Positions 48,777 through 57,895 are shown, counted from the first letter of the stretch. The stretch: DNA of 64,000 bases from Bacteroidales bacterium UBA2712 (GCA_002354055.1 DEKW01000013.1:124001-188000); one strand, 5' to 3'. The notes: generated by a model from the sequence alone, not told the origin. Numbers and translations: made by a program.

Positions 48777-48926
48777 TTTGTATTGTTATTTATTATTGAT
48801 TTTCTATTCGGGGTCCCCGACACAACTTGTTGTGGTGGGGAGAGCGGAGGCAATGGTCGCACCTACCATTTAGCGGAGCGGTATGGTTCTTTGCGACCTA
48901 TTTGCCGAACGCGACCACATACTTTG
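48777..48926 (-). promoter_or_regulatory. Structured gyrA leader
   Basis: About 150 nt of leader. It holds CACAAC/GTTGTG (48822-48835) inside a CCCC/GGGG stem, and a long GGTCGC/GCGACC inverted pair around 48857-48900. Much longer than other leaders here, so a control role is possible. Confidence 0.45.
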
Positions 48927-48931
48927 CGCTG

Positions 48932-48963
48932 CAAAGTTACTGCTTTTTTTCGACATGTGCAAA
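48932..48963 (-). promoter_or_regulatory. Promoter of gyrA
   Basis: On the minus strand TTTG (48960-48963) and TAACTTTG (48932-48939) are 20 bp apart. Confidence 0.78.
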
Positions 48964-49167
48964 TATTTTTTCATTTTTTTTGATTTTTCTTTCTTTTCCG
49001 ACAGAACCCCGACAGAAAACTTTCATGCGCTTAGAACGCAAATATATGCCCTTTATGCCCGTTTTTGCCCTTCATACGCGCACGACCACACGTGAGAGCG
49101 TGAGACACACTACTCTTCCATTCCTTCCCTCAAGCCCAAACAAAAAATCTACAAAAATTTATTTTTG

Positions 49168-49199
49168 TTTGCGTATGTCATTTTTTTTGCGTAACTTTG
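49168..49199 (+). promoter_or_regulatory. Promoter of pheT
   Basis: TTTG at 49168-49171 and TAACTTTG at 49192-49199, 20 bp apart. ATG 49237. The about 200 bp between this and the gyrA promoter hold nothing else I recognise. Confidence 0.8.
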
Positions 49200-49236
49200 C
49201 ACGCAATTTGTGAATACGCATAAATATTACTGAAAA

Positions 49237-51714
49237 ATGAATATATCTTACAAATGGTTAAAACGCTACATCGCATTGCCTGACGATGCAGAGACAGTAG
49301 CGAAAATTCTTACTTCTATCGGTCTGGAAGTGGGCACCGTAGAAGCGGTAGAAACGATCAAAGGCGGTCTCAAAGGACTCGTTGTGGGCGAAGTGCTGAC
49401 TTGTGTTCCCCATCCTAACTCCGACCACTTACATCTCACAACCGTCAACATCGGCGAGGGCGAACCCTTGCCTATTGTCTGCGGTGCGCCGAACGTGGCT
49501 GCCGGACAGAAAGTCATTGTGGCTACTATCGGAACCGTCCTCTACGACGGCGATCAGTCTTTTACCATCAAGAAAGGCAAACTCCGCGGCGAGGATTCCT
49601 TCGGTATGTTGTGTGCAGAAGATGAGATCGGCGTCGGAACCAGCCACGACGGTATTATCGTTCTGCCGTCTGACACTCCGGTCGGTATGAAAGCTGCCGA
49701 TTACTACCACATTGAGAATGACACCATCATCGAGGTGGACATCACTCCTAACCGTTCAGACGCAGCTTCTCACTATGGTGTAGCGCGCGATCTCTATGCC
49801 TATTACAAGGCGCACGGACAGGAAGTGCCGCTCACCAAACCCTCGGTGGACGAGTTCAAGTCAGATGGCAACGAATCCCCGATTAAAGTAGTGGTAGAAG
49901 CGCCCGATGCAGCTCCGCGTTATTCAGGGCTTTATATCCAAGGCGTAGAAGTAAAAGAATCGCCGGAATGGCTCAAAAACAGCCTTCTCGCTATCGGACT
50001 TCGCCCGATTAACAACATCGTCGATGTCACGAACTTCGTCCTGCACGAGATGGGACAAGCGCTCCATGCCTTCGATGCCGACAAGATCAAAGGCAACGAG
50101 ATCCACGTTCGCTATGCTAAGCAAGGCGAGAAATTCGTCACCCTCGATGGTGTTGAGCGCACAATGGACGCACGCGACCTCATGATTGCCAACAAAGAAG
50201 AAGCAATGTGTATCGCCGGCGTTTTCGGAGGACTCGAGAGCGGTGTAACGGAGAATACCAAGAATATCTTCCTGGAGTCCGCATATTTCGACCCCGTAAC
50301 CATCCGCAAAACCAGCCGCAGACACCAGCTTCAGACCGACGCATCCTTCCGTTACGAGCGTGGCTGTGATCCTTGCAACACACTCTATGTCCTCAAACGC
50401 GCCGCACTACTGATTCAGTCAGTAGCAAATGGGACTTTTGTCGGACCAATCCTAGACCATTGCGCTGACACTACGCTACTCTCACCTTGGTCTGTGACCA
50501 TCGATATTAACCGCGTCAACCGCCTTATCGGTAAAGCCATCGGCGAGAATACGATCGAAACGATTCTCAAAGCCCTCGAAGTAGAGATATTGAGTAAAAA
50601 CGGCTCTGTTTGGCGACTTGCCGTTCCCCGCTACCGCGTGGACGTACAGCGCGAGTGTGACGTAGTGGAAGACATCCTCCGTATCTACGGATATGACAAT
50701 GTGGAGTTCCCGGAGAAACTGAATACCAGCCTCGCGTACGGCATCAAACCCGATCCCGAGAAACTGCGTCGTAAGATAGCAGAACAACTGACTGCACAGG
50801 GTTTCAACGAGATTCTCAATAACTCGCTGACAAAAATCGCATACTACGAGCCGTTAACCGAACTCACGCTTGACACTTGTGTCAAGATCATGAATCCGCT
50901 GAGCCAAGACCTCGGTGTGATGCGTCAGACGCTTCTCTTCGGCGGACTTGAGTCTATCGCACGTAACGCCAACCGCAAGAACAGCGACCTCAAGTTCTAC
51001 GAGTTCGGCAACTGCTATCATTTCCATGCCAATCCTGCAGCGCGCGAGCATAACCCCGAGAACTCGCTTGTCGAGTATTCCGAAGAACCGCATATCGGTC
51101 TTTGGCTCACGGGCAACAAAGCCGCACAATCGTGGGTACGCAAAGAGGAAAAGACCACGTTCTACCAACTCCACGCCTATGTTAACAATATCCTTGTGCG
51201 CCTTGGTGTGGACATTGAGAAAGTGACCGTAGAGCGCTTGGAGAACGAACTTTTCTCCGACGGACTCGTCCTCAAACCCGCTAACGGCAAGCCCTTAGGC
51301 TTCATCGGCATTGTGGCGCGCAAGCAACTCAAAGCCTTTGATATTGATCAGGAAGTGTACTACGCAGACCTCGATTGGAACCAACTACTCAAGCAGAACA
51401 AGCAATACAAAGCTGTTATCAACGACCTGCCCAAATATCCGGAGGTAAAACGTGACTTTGCGCTCCTCGTGGATAAATCAATCGAGTTTGCAGACCTCGC
51501 ACGCGAAGCCTTTGCTACCGAGCGCAAGCTCCTCAAGAACGTCTATCTCTTCGATGTCTATGAGGGCAAGAACCTCGAAGCAGGCAAGAAGTCTTATGCC
51601 CTCTCCTTCATCCTCCAGGATGCGGAGAATACACTCAAAGATACACAGATTGAGAACATTATGAACCGCCTCAAAAAGACCTTTGAGGACAAATTTGGCG
51701 CCACTTTACGCTAA
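49237..51714 (+). CDS. pheT: Phenylalanine-tRNA ligase beta subunit
   Basis: 825 aa. N-terminal tRNA-binding OB domain (VVGEVLTCVPHPNSDHLHLT; PIVCGAPNVAAGQKV), B3/4 editing domain (NNIVDVTNFVLHEMGQALHA), B5 domains (EVDITPNRSDAASHYGVARD) and the C-terminal ferredoxin-fold anticodon-binding domain (YPEVKRDFALLVDKS). Full length. pheS is not next to it. The stop overlaps prfC (TAATG). Confidence 0.97.
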   Translation: MNISYKWLKRYIALPDDAETVAKILTSIGLEVGTVEAVETIKGGLKGLVVGEVLTCVPHPNSDHLHLTTVNIGEGEPLPIVCGAPNVAAGQKVIVATIGTVLYDGDQSFTIKKGKLRGEDSFGMLCAEDEIGVGTSHDGIIVLPSDTPVGMKAADYYHIENDTIIEVDITPNRSDAASHYGVARDLYAYYKAHGQEVPLTKPSVDEFKSDGNESPIKVVVEAPDAAPRYSGLYIQGVEVKESPEWLKNSLLAIGLRPINNIVDVTNFVLHEMGQALHAFDADKIKGNEIHVRYAKQGEKFVTLDGVERTMDARDLMIANKEEAMCIAGVFGGLESGVTENTKNIFLESAYFDPVTIRKTSRRHQLQTDASFRYERGCDPCNTLYVLKRAALLIQSVANGTFVGPILDHCADTTLLSPWSVTIDINRVNRLIGKAIGENTIETILKALEVEILSKNGSVWRLAVPRYRVDVQRECDVVEDILRIYGYDNVEFPEKLNTSLAYGIKPDPEKLRRKIAEQLTAQGFNEILNNSLTKIAYYEPLTELTLDTCVKIMNPLSQDLGVMRQTLLFGGLESIARNANRKNSDLKFYEFGNCYHFHANPAAREHNPENSLVEYSEEPHIGLWLTGNKAAQSWVRKEEKTTFYQLHAYVNNILVRLGVDIEKVTVERLENELFSDGLVLKPANGKPLGFIGIVARKQLKAFDIDQEVYYADLDWNQLLKQNKQYKAVINDLPKYPEVKRDFALLVDKSIEFADLAREAFATERKLLKNVYLFDVYEGKNLEAGKKSYALSFILQDAENTLKDTQIENIMNRLKKTFEDKFGATLR

Positions 51715-53210
51715 TGCTCCCATCTTCTGACCAAAACGAAATATTAAAACGTCGCACTTTTGCGATCATTTCGCACCCGGATGCCGGTAAAACGACCCTG
51801 ACAGAAAAACTCCTGCTCTACGGAGGCGCTATTCATGTAGCCGGAGCGGTTAAATCCAATAAGATTCGTAAGACCGCTACCTCCGACTGGATGGAGATTG
51901 AGAAGCAGCGTGGTATCTCTGTCGCTACTTCCGTCATGGGCTTTGACTACGCAGGGCATCATATCAACATCCTTGACACCCCGGGACACCAGGATTTCGC
52001 GGAAGACACCTTCCGTACGCTTACCGCGGTTGACTCAGCCATCGTCGTCATCGACTCCGCAAAAGGTGTCGAGACGCAGACACGCCGACTCATGGAAGTA
52101 TGCCGGATGCGCAAAACGCCCGTAATGGTTTTCATGAACAAGATGGACCGCGAGGGTAAAGATCCGTTCGACTTAATGGACGAAGCGGAGAAAGAATTGG
52201 GTATTCATTGTACGCCCGTGACGTGGGCGAACGGACAGGGTCTCAAATTCGAGTCTGTATTCGCGCTTAACAATCGCCCGGCAGAACTATCTGAGAAACT
52301 GCAAGAAGATCTGGAGATGATCGATGGAGTCTATCCGGAGTTTGACAAAGAAGCATACCTTCGTGGTGACTTGGCTCCTGTCTTCTTCGGCTCGGCGTAC
52401 AAGACCATCGGTGTGCAGGAACTGCTGGATTTTCTGGTAGCCAATGCCCCCTCCCCTCTTCCTGTGACAGCCGAAGAGCGCACCGTGGAACCGATGGAGG
52501 ATAAGTTCACCGCGTTCTGTTTTAAGATCCATGCCAACATGGATCCGAACCATCGCTCGTGCATCGCGTTCTTCAAGATATGTTCCGGTAAGTTCCTCCG
52601 CAACACCTATTATTATCACGTGCGCAAGGACCAGCAGATGCGTTTTGCCGCTCCGACCTGCTTCATGGCACAAAAGAAAGAGACCGTTGATGAAGCTTTT
52701 GCAGGAGATGTAGTAGGTCTGCCCGATACCGGTAACTTCAAGATCGGAGATACGCTCACAGCCGGAGAGAAACTGCATTTCAAGGGACTTCCTTCTTTCT
52801 CGCCGGAGATGTTCAAATACATCGACAACGCCGATCCGATGCGTCAAAAACAACTGGAGAAAGGTATCAACCAACTTATGGACGAAGGTGTGGCACAGCT
52901 CTTTGTGAGCCAACTCAACGGCCGTAAGATTATCGGAACAGTGGGACAACTGCAGTTTGAAGTCATCCAATACCGTCTCGAGCACGAGTATCAGGCCAAA
53001 TGCCGCTGGCAACCGCTACAGATGTACAAAGCCTGCTGGATTGAGTCCGACGACGATGCAGAACTCGACACCTTCAAGAAACGCAAGGCCCAGTACATGG
53101 CGACGGACAAAGAAGGCCGTGACGTCTTCATGGCAGACTCCGCGTACGTCCTCTCCATGGCGCAACAGGACTATAAACATATTACCTTCCATTTCACCTC
53201 GGAATTCTAA
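51714..53210 (+). CDS. prfC: Peptide chain release factor RF3
   Basis: 498 aa. GTPase motifs: SHPDAGKTTLTE (G1), RGISVATSVM (G2), LDTPGHQDF (G3) and MNKMDRE (G4). Domain order and C-terminal region (GQLQFEVIQYRLEHEYQAKC) match RF3, which recycles RF1/RF2. It is a little shorter than E. coli RF3. Translational coupling to pheT is unusual but clear. Confidence 0.95.
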   Translation: MLPSSDQNEILKRRTFAIISHPDAGKTTLTEKLLLYGGAIHVAGAVKSNKIRKTATSDWMEIEKQRGISVATSVMGFDYAGHHINILDTPGHQDFAEDTFRTLTAVDSAIVVIDSAKGVETQTRRLMEVCRMRKTPVMVFMNKMDREGKDPFDLMDEAEKELGIHCTPVTWANGQGLKFESVFALNNRPAELSEKLQEDLEMIDGVYPEFDKEAYLRGDLAPVFFGSAYKTIGVQELLDFLVANAPSPLPVTAEERTVEPMEDKFTAFCFKIHANMDPNHRSCIAFFKICSGKFLRNTYYYHVRKDQQMRFAAPTCFMAQKKETVDEAFAGDVVGLPDTGNFKIGDTLTAGEKLHFKGLPSFSPEMFKYIDNADPMRQKQLEKGINQLMDEGVAQLFVSQLNGRKIIGTVGQLQFEVIQYRLEHEYQAKCRWQPLQMYKACWIESDDDAELDTFKKRKAQYMATDKEGRDVFMADSAYVLSMAQQDYKHITFHFTSEF

Positions 53211-53259
53211 GACCCTAGGATTCCTAGGAAACAAGGACAACCAGTAAAATCAAATCAAT

Positions 53260-54558
53260 ATGAAAAACAGATCACTACAAATCCGCCTCATCGTCATGAA
53301 CTTCCTGGAGTTCGCTGTCTGGGGCGCGTACTTAACCTCAATGGGAACATACCTCTTCAAACAAGGTATGGGTCAGCACATCGGTTGGTTCTACTCTATC
53401 CAAGGTATCGTCAGCCTTTTCATGCCTGCCTTAATGGGTATCGTGGCGGATCGCTGGATTCAGGCGCAGAAGACCCTCAGTCTCTGCCACGCCTTGGCGG
53501 GTCTCTTCATGTGTGCCGCAGGCCTATATGCTTATACGGCAGCAGATGTGCAGTTTGCTACCCTCTTCTCGCTCTACACCATCTCCGTGGCATTCTTCAT
53601 GCCGACCATCGCGCTTACTAACTCCGTGGCTTTCAATGCCTTAGTAAAAGCCGGAATGGATACCGTGAAGGACTTTCCACCGATTCGTGTGTTTGGTACG
53701 GTGGGCTTCATCGCGACTATGTGGTGTATTGACCTGCTCGGCTTCCAAGCTACCCCGTGGCAGTTTGTCGTTTCCGGCGGTCTGAGCCTCTTGTTAGCCG
53801 CATATTCGCTCACGCTTCCGGCTTGTGAAATCAATAAGACAGAAGGATCGGTCGATCTCGTAGAGGCACTCGGACTCAAAGCTTTTGCACTCTTCAAACA
53901 AAAGAAGATGGCGCTCTTCTTCATCTTCTCAATGATGCTCGGAATGTGTCTGCAAGTGACGAATAGTTATGCAAACCCCTTCATTACCTCGTTTGGCGCG
54001 ATTGAAGAATTTGCTAACACCTTTGGTGTACAGCACGCGAATATCCTTATCTCCATCAGCCAGATTTGCGAAGCGCTTTGTATCCTCGCCATTCCGTTCT
54101 TCCTCAAACGCTTCGGAATCAAGAATGTCATGCTAATGGCGATGTTCGCGTGGGTATTCCGTTTTGGTTTCTTCGGAGCCGGCGACCCCGGTTTCCCCGG
54201 AGTCATCCTCTTCATCCTCAGCTGCATCGTTTACGGCTTTGCCTTTGATTTCTTCAATATCTCCGGTGCGCTCTACGTCGATCAGGAGACCGAAGAAGCA
54301 CAGCGTTCGTCCGCACAAGGACTCTTTATGATGATGACCAACGGTTTCGGAGCTACTATCGGTACGCTCTCTGCACAAGCGATTGTCAATAAACTCGTTA
54401 TGGCAGAGGAAGTCACTTCGCAAGGACCGCTCGCTGTTTGGGATGGTTGGAAGCAAGCATGGTATATTTTCGCAGGCTTTGCACTTGTCGTTGCGATCTC
54501 CTTCTGGATCTTCTTCCCGAAAACCCCGATGAACAAGAACCTTGAAGTGAAACACTAA
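53260..54558 (+). CDS. nupG: Nucleoside:H+ symporter, MFS (NupG/XapB-like)
   Basis: 432 aa, 12 membrane segments. The N-terminus (IRLIVMNFLEFAVWGAYLTS) and PALMGIVADRWIQAQK match the nucleoside:H+ symporter family, and ALTNSVAFNALVKAGMDTVK matches the conserved central part. Takes up nucleosides at the inner membrane. It lies 49 nt after prfC; the gap carries CCTAGG ATT CCTAGG, a small self-complementary element. Confidence 0.9.
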   Translation: MKNRSLQIRLIVMNFLEFAVWGAYLTSMGTYLFKQGMGQHIGWFYSIQGIVSLFMPALMGIVADRWIQAQKTLSLCHALAGLFMCAAGLYAYTAADVQFATLFSLYTISVAFFMPTIALTNSVAFNALVKAGMDTVKDFPPIRVFGTVGFIATMWCIDLLGFQATPWQFVVSGGLSLLLAAYSLTLPACEINKTEGSVDLVEALGLKAFALFKQKKMALFFIFSMMLGMCLQVTNSYANPFITSFGAIEEFANTFGVQHANILISISQICEALCILAIPFFLKRFGIKNVMLMAMFAWVFRFGFFGAGDPGFPGVILFILSCIVYGFAFDFFNISGALYVDQETEEAQRSSAQGLFMMMTNGFGATIGTLSAQAIVNKLVMAEEVTSQGPLAVWDGWKQAWYIFAGFALVVAISFWIFFPKTPMNKNLEVKH

Positions 54559-54607
54559 ATGGCTAAATGACCAAATAAATGGTACCTGGTAAATGACCAA
54601 ATGGTAA
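54559..54607 (+). repeat. Intercistronic TAAATGACCAAAT word array
   Basis: ATGGCTAAATGACCAAATA, GGTACCTGGTAAATGACC and AAATGGTAAATG fill the gap before the permease gene, repeating the words seen at 6883 and 36639. Confidence 0.6.
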
Positions 54608-55273
54608 ATGTATAAGAAGGAACTTCGATATTATTTCTCAACGCCGATTGCGTACATCGTCATAGGCTTGTATCAATTGGCGATCAGCCTTTTCCTCTGG
54701 GTGATCCCGGGTCAATGGAATATCATTGATTCCGGGTACGCCCAAGTGGACGGACTCTTCCAATTATCGCCATGGCTCTTCATGTTGCTCTGTCCTGCAT
54801 TAACCATGCGTCTTCTCTCCGAAGAACGTCAATCAGGCATCTGGGATCTTATTCGCACCAAACCCGTCTCGCTTACACGTATTATGCTCGGTAAGTATTT
54901 TGCGGCATGGACATTAGTTCTGATCGGCCTGTTACCTTGTTTCGTTCACTATTTTGTAGTGGCATATATGGCAGAACCGATGGGTAACTTGGACAGCGGT
55001 GCCTTCTTGGGTTCGTTCATAGGCTTGATCCTTTTGTCGGGTACATTTATGGCGATCGGTCTGCTCTGCGCTACGTTCAGCAAAAGCCAGATTGTTTGTT
55101 TTATCTCCGGTGCACTAAGCTGCTTCATCCTATATTGGGTGTTGTTGCAGGACCACTACTCTGCCCTTTCCCGTGGAGTCTTAGACCTGCGTGACGTAGT
55201 CTTCTTTGTCACCATAGCTATTATTGCTATCATAGCAGCCATATTTACCATAGATGGTCTCACCCGCAAATGA
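54608..55273 (+). CDS. ABC-2 type permease, GldF-like
   Basis: 221 aa, about six membrane helices. The start YKKELRYYFSTPIAYIVIG and LTMRLLSEERQSGIWDLIRT with KPVSLTRIMLGKYFAAW match the GldF/ABC-2 permease family (NosY-like). The GldG and ATPase (GldA) partners are not next to it. Probably part of a transporter linked to gliding or type IX secretion in the phylum; here an isolated gene. ATG 54608. Confidence 0.82.
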   Translation: MYKKELRYYFSTPIAYIVIGLYQLAISLFLWVIPGQWNIIDSGYAQVDGLFQLSPWLFMLLCPALTMRLLSEERQSGIWDLIRTKPVSLTRIMLGKYFAAWTLVLIGLLPCFVHYFVVAYMAEPMGNLDSGAFLGSFIGLILLSGTFMAIGLLCATFSKSQIVCFISGALSCFILYWVLLQDHYSALSRGVLDLRDVVFFVTIAIIAIIAAIFTIDGLTRK

Positions 55274-55298
55274 GAAAATGTATAAATGAGAAAATGAC

Positions 55299-55847
55299 AT
55301 GACTCGCATCGGACTTCTTTCGGACACACATGGTCTTTTAGACCGCCGCATCTTTGAGCATTTCAAGGATGTCGATGAGATATGGCATGCCGGCGATATC
55401 GGTTCCGCGGAAGTATTGCAAGCCCTGCGGGAGTTCAAACCCACGCGTGCGGTGTATGGAAATATGGATTCCGGCGATGTGCGCTACTCCCTTCCGGAGT
55501 TCTACCGTTTCCGAGTAGAAGAGGTAAACGTCCTTATGACGCATATTGGCGGCTATCCCGGCAAATACAACCCCTGGCTCATTCCCTGGTTCCGCAAAAG
55601 CCTCGAAGCCAAAAATGCTCTAATACCCAATGATCAATCACCAATCAACAATAACATCATCGATCTCTTCGTTTGTGGGCACAGCCATATATTAAAAGTC
55701 CAATACGATAACCAATTTAAGTTCCTTACCATGAATCCGGGGGCTGCAGGAAAACAAGGATGGCAACCCTGCCAGACACTTTTGAGGTTCACTATCGATG
55801 GATCAAAGATTGACAATTTGGAAGTAATTGAGCTGGAAAGATTGTGA
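55299..55847 (+). CDS. YfcE/MJ0936-like metallophosphoesterase
   Basis: 182 aa. Motifs: IGLLSDTHG (Asp and His), EIWHAGDIGSAEVL, VYGNMDSGD and LFVCGHSHI. Small cytoplasmic phosphodiesterase of the YfcE type. The Asn-Asp of GNMD is the usual GN(H/C)D position. Starts 25 nt after the permease gene. Confidence 0.93.
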   Translation: MTRIGLLSDTHGLLDRRIFEHFKDVDEIWHAGDIGSAEVLQALREFKPTRAVYGNMDSGDVRYSLPEFYRFRVEEVNVLMTHIGGYPGKYNPWLIPWFRKSLEAKNALIPNDQSPINNNIIDLFVCGHSHILKVQYDNQFKFLTMNPGAAGKQGWQPCQTLLRFTIDGSKIDNLEVIELERL

Positions 55848-55924
55848 TTTACCCCATAAATAGTGCAAAAAATGTTAAAAAATTGAGATTTTTGGTGGAA
55901 TATGTTGTAAAACATAAAAAAAGA

Positions 55925-55956
55925 TTTGGTCATATCAAAAAAAAGCAGTACTTTTG
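55925..55956 (+). promoter_or_regulatory. Promoter of a short transcript
   Basis: TTTG at 55925-55928 and TACTTTTG at 55949-55956, 20 bp apart. Two terminators follow within about 200 bp (56072, 56129). Confidence 0.75.
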
Positions 55957-55970
55957 CATCGGATTTGAAA

Positions 55971-56090
55971 ATGACAACTACAGTTAGCAAAATGGGGGTT
56001 GTTATTGAGAGTCCAAAGACGAACAAGACCAATCTTTTTTGTACCTTAAATAAACAGACTAATACCTTAGAAAAACAGACGTCGCGATGA
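55971..56090 (+). CDS. Candidate 39-aa small protein
   Basis: Begins 14 nt after the -7 box with ATG (MTTTVSKMGVVIESPKTNKT, then NLFCTLNKQTNTLEKQTSR). Basic and polar, no membrane helix. Its last codons form the first arm of the following hairpin. It may be a small protein, a leader peptide, or part of a small RNA. Confidence 0.35.
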   Translation: MTTTVSKMGVVIESPKTNKTNLFCTLNKQTNTLEKQTSR

Positions 56091-56107
56091 CGGCTGTTTT
56101 CGCTTTT
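56072..56107 (+). terminator. Hairpin terminator of the short transcript
   Basis: AAAACAGACGTC, loop GCGAT, GACGGCTGTTTT (one mismatch), then CGCTTTT. Confidence 0.65.
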
Positions 56108-56128
56108 AAAAGGACCTCTTAACTATAT

Positions 56129-56170
56129 AAAATCCCGCCTACTCTCTCGAGTCGCGGGATTTTCGTTGTT
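56129..56170 (+). terminator. Second intrinsic terminator
   Basis: AAAATCCCGC and GCGGGATTTT arms (56129-56138, 56154-56163) enclose a 15-nt loop. A/T-rich flanks allow termination on either strand. Confidence 0.75.
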
Positions 56171-56295
56171 TTAATCCTTTTTGGGTACGTATTGGGTAGT
56201 ACAATGACTAACGAATATCCAACGAATCACTAACTAATCACTAACGATTGGATGCTTGTGCGGCTTTCTTATGTAAAAAAATGCACTGGCGAAAG

Positions 56296-56327
56296 TGGCG
56301 ATATTGGCGATACCGCCAATATCGCCA
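56296..56327. repeat. Perfect 14-bp inverted repeat
   Basis: TGGCGATATTGGCG (56296-56309), 4-nt spacer ATAC, CGCCAATATCGCCA (56314-56327). No T tract follows. Lies in a gene-free stretch (56164-56516). Confidence 0.7.
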
Positions 56328-56373
56328 TGCAAATTTTTATATGGGGCTGACGCTCCTTGTCGGGGATGTAATC

Positions 56374-56450
56374 TTAGGCGCGCATAGATGCGCGGGCATA
56401 GACGCTAAAAATGGGCTCGCGGGAGTAGCCGCGAGGGTTAGACCGGAGTG
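56374..56450. repeat. Hairpin pair resembling the units upstream of lon
   Basis: CGCGCATAGATGCGCG is followed by GCATAGACGCTA and CTCGCGG/CCGCGAG. The order hairpin, GCATAnACGCTA, second GC-rich hairpin matches the lon-upstream units at 27061-27290, suggesting the same repeat family. Confidence 0.5.
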
Positions 56451-56516
56451 AGAAGTTTGTATCTTTTTTGCTTGGTTTTTTGAGAAAAAGATACAAGTTG
56501 TAAAGGAAAAAGGGAA

Positions 56517-56735
56517 CTATTCAATCAAAGCACGTTCTTCTTTGTGGAGGCGGAGGCGCTCCTTGCGGTTATGATTCATCGTCTGGTAATAAGCAAAACC
56601 AGCCATTGGGTGACGCATTTCTGCATATGCCTTGTCATCGATGCGTTCAAACTCTGCGTTTTCATTTGCTCGAATTTTGAGTTCACGGCTCCAAAATTGG
56701 ATGTCAGAGATTAGGCGTTTAGTGTATTTAAACAT
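56517..56735 (-). CDS. Small protein at the end of the glycosyltransferase cluster
   Basis: 72 aa, starts 2 nt after the glycosyltransferase stop, so it is translated in the same unit. Basic and helical (MFKYTKRLISDIQFWSREL; YYQTMNHNRKERLRLHKEER). No membrane helix or named domain. Its position suggests a small accessory protein of the polysaccharide cluster. Confidence 0.62.
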   Translation of the reverse strand: MFKYTKRLISDIQFWSRELKIRANENAEFERIDDKAYAEMRHPMAGFAYYQTMNHNRKERLRLHKEERALIE

Positions 56736-56737
56736 AG

Positions 56738-57895
56738 TTATACCTCTTTATAAAGTATACTTATTTGGTCAGCAATCTTATCCCAATCGTATATCTGAGC
56801 TACTTCTTTCGCACATTGCGAGAATGTATGCCACATCTTTTCGTCAGTTAGAATCTGCTCCACACATTCCGCCATAGATAATGTGTCTCCAAACTCGCAT
56901 AGGAAGCCGACTTTACCATTTTCTACTACATCTGGAATCCCCCCAACTTTAGTTGCTACAACCGGCATGCCAGTTGCCATTGCTTCTGCAAAAACTATAC
57001 CTTGTGATTCTTCTTGTGAATGTAAAACAAACAACTTTGCAGATTTATATGCCATAAACACATCTTCTTGGCTCACATTAGTTTCTAATGTAATATCTGT
57101 ACAATATGGGCTTTTCTGAATAGTTTTGGTTAATTTATCATAATAGTTACTATCAACCAAAGAACCAAGAATGCGTAATTTCGCATATATACCTCGATCA
57201 CGTAAGGTATTAAATATCTTAACTGTGTAGAGATGTCCCTTTCGCGGCGATATTGAGCCGACAGAAAGAATGGTATTGCTTTCCTCAGCGCATGAAAGAT
57301 CATAGTAAGCAGCACTAATACCTTGCGGGATAACATGTATCTCCGGCAATTGAGTCAATTTGCCTTTCTGCCGGTATTGGGTCAACATCTGCTCCACATA
57401 AGGTGTATCTACAATAATGCGTGAAGCACGATTGAGCACATCCATCTCAGAACGGGTTTGCACGATGTACTGATATAGATGTTTCAAGGAAAATTTACGA
57501 CGTAACGCTTGCTTTTTCTCTTCATGCAGCAATCCATGCACTGTCAAAACAACAGGTATGCCGTAGTTCTGTGCTGCCTCATAGATAGTCCCGCTCAACT
57601 TCCCTGTTCCGTGAACATGAACCGCATTTGGATGAAGGGCCACAATATCGCGGAATATCTCTTTGCCACGTTGCATAGCATCCTCGTTATGCTTACCCGT
57701 ATTGGCATAACGATGGATAGTCAGCAAGCCCAATCTTTCGCTGGCATCTTTTCCTCCGATTCGAGGATAATCAAATACATCAACGGTGTGCCCTGCGCGC
57801 ACTAAAGCTTGCGTCAATCCATACACTGATGACTCAACTCCTCCGTGAATACAATCCGCAGACAACGGATAACTTCCTACTTGAATGATATTCAT
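56738..57895 (-). CDS. Glycosyltransferase family 4
   Basis: 385 aa, GT-B fold. The N-terminus MNIIQVGSYPLSADCIHGGV has the acceptor-side Gly-Gly loop. Donor-side signatures: ILSVGSISPRKGHLY and VLHSQEESQGIVFAEAMATG with MPVVATKVGGIPDVV. It would add a sugar from a nucleotide donor at the inner membrane during polysaccharide or O-antigen synthesis. The start overlaps the upstream glycosyltransferase gene by 4 nt. Confidence 0.92.
   Translation of the reverse strand: MNIIQVGSYPLSADCIHGGVESSVYGLTQALVRAGHTVDVFDYPRIGGKDASERLGLLTIHRYANTGKHNEDAMQRGKEIFRDIVALHPNAVHVHGTGKLSGTIYEAAQNYGIPVVLTVHGLLHEEKKQALRRKFSLKHLYQYIVQTRSEMDVLNRASRIIVDTPYVEQMLTQYRQKGKLTQLPEIHVIPQGISAAYYDLSCAEESNTILSVGSISPRKGHLYTVKIFNTLRDRGIYAKLRILGSLVDSNYYDKLTKTIQKSPYCTDITLETNVSQEDVFMAYKSAKLFVLHSQEESQGIVFAEAMATGMPVVATKVGGIPDVVENGKVGFLCEFGDTLSMAECVEQILTDEKMWHTFSQCAKEVAQIYDWDKIADQISILYKEV

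Noticed and set aside
53211..53259. CCTAGG-ATT-CCTAGG as another copy of the structured RNA
   Set aside because: Only the hexamer is shared; the rest of the RNA is absent.
56170..56245. Attachment site of an integrase (GGGTA repeats)
   Set aside because: No integrase, no tRNA and no duplicated border were found; only a faint resemblance.
56248..56451. 67-aa frame rich in Trp/Tyr/Arg
   Set aside because: It is formed by translation of the 14-bp inverted repeat and GC-rich hairpins.
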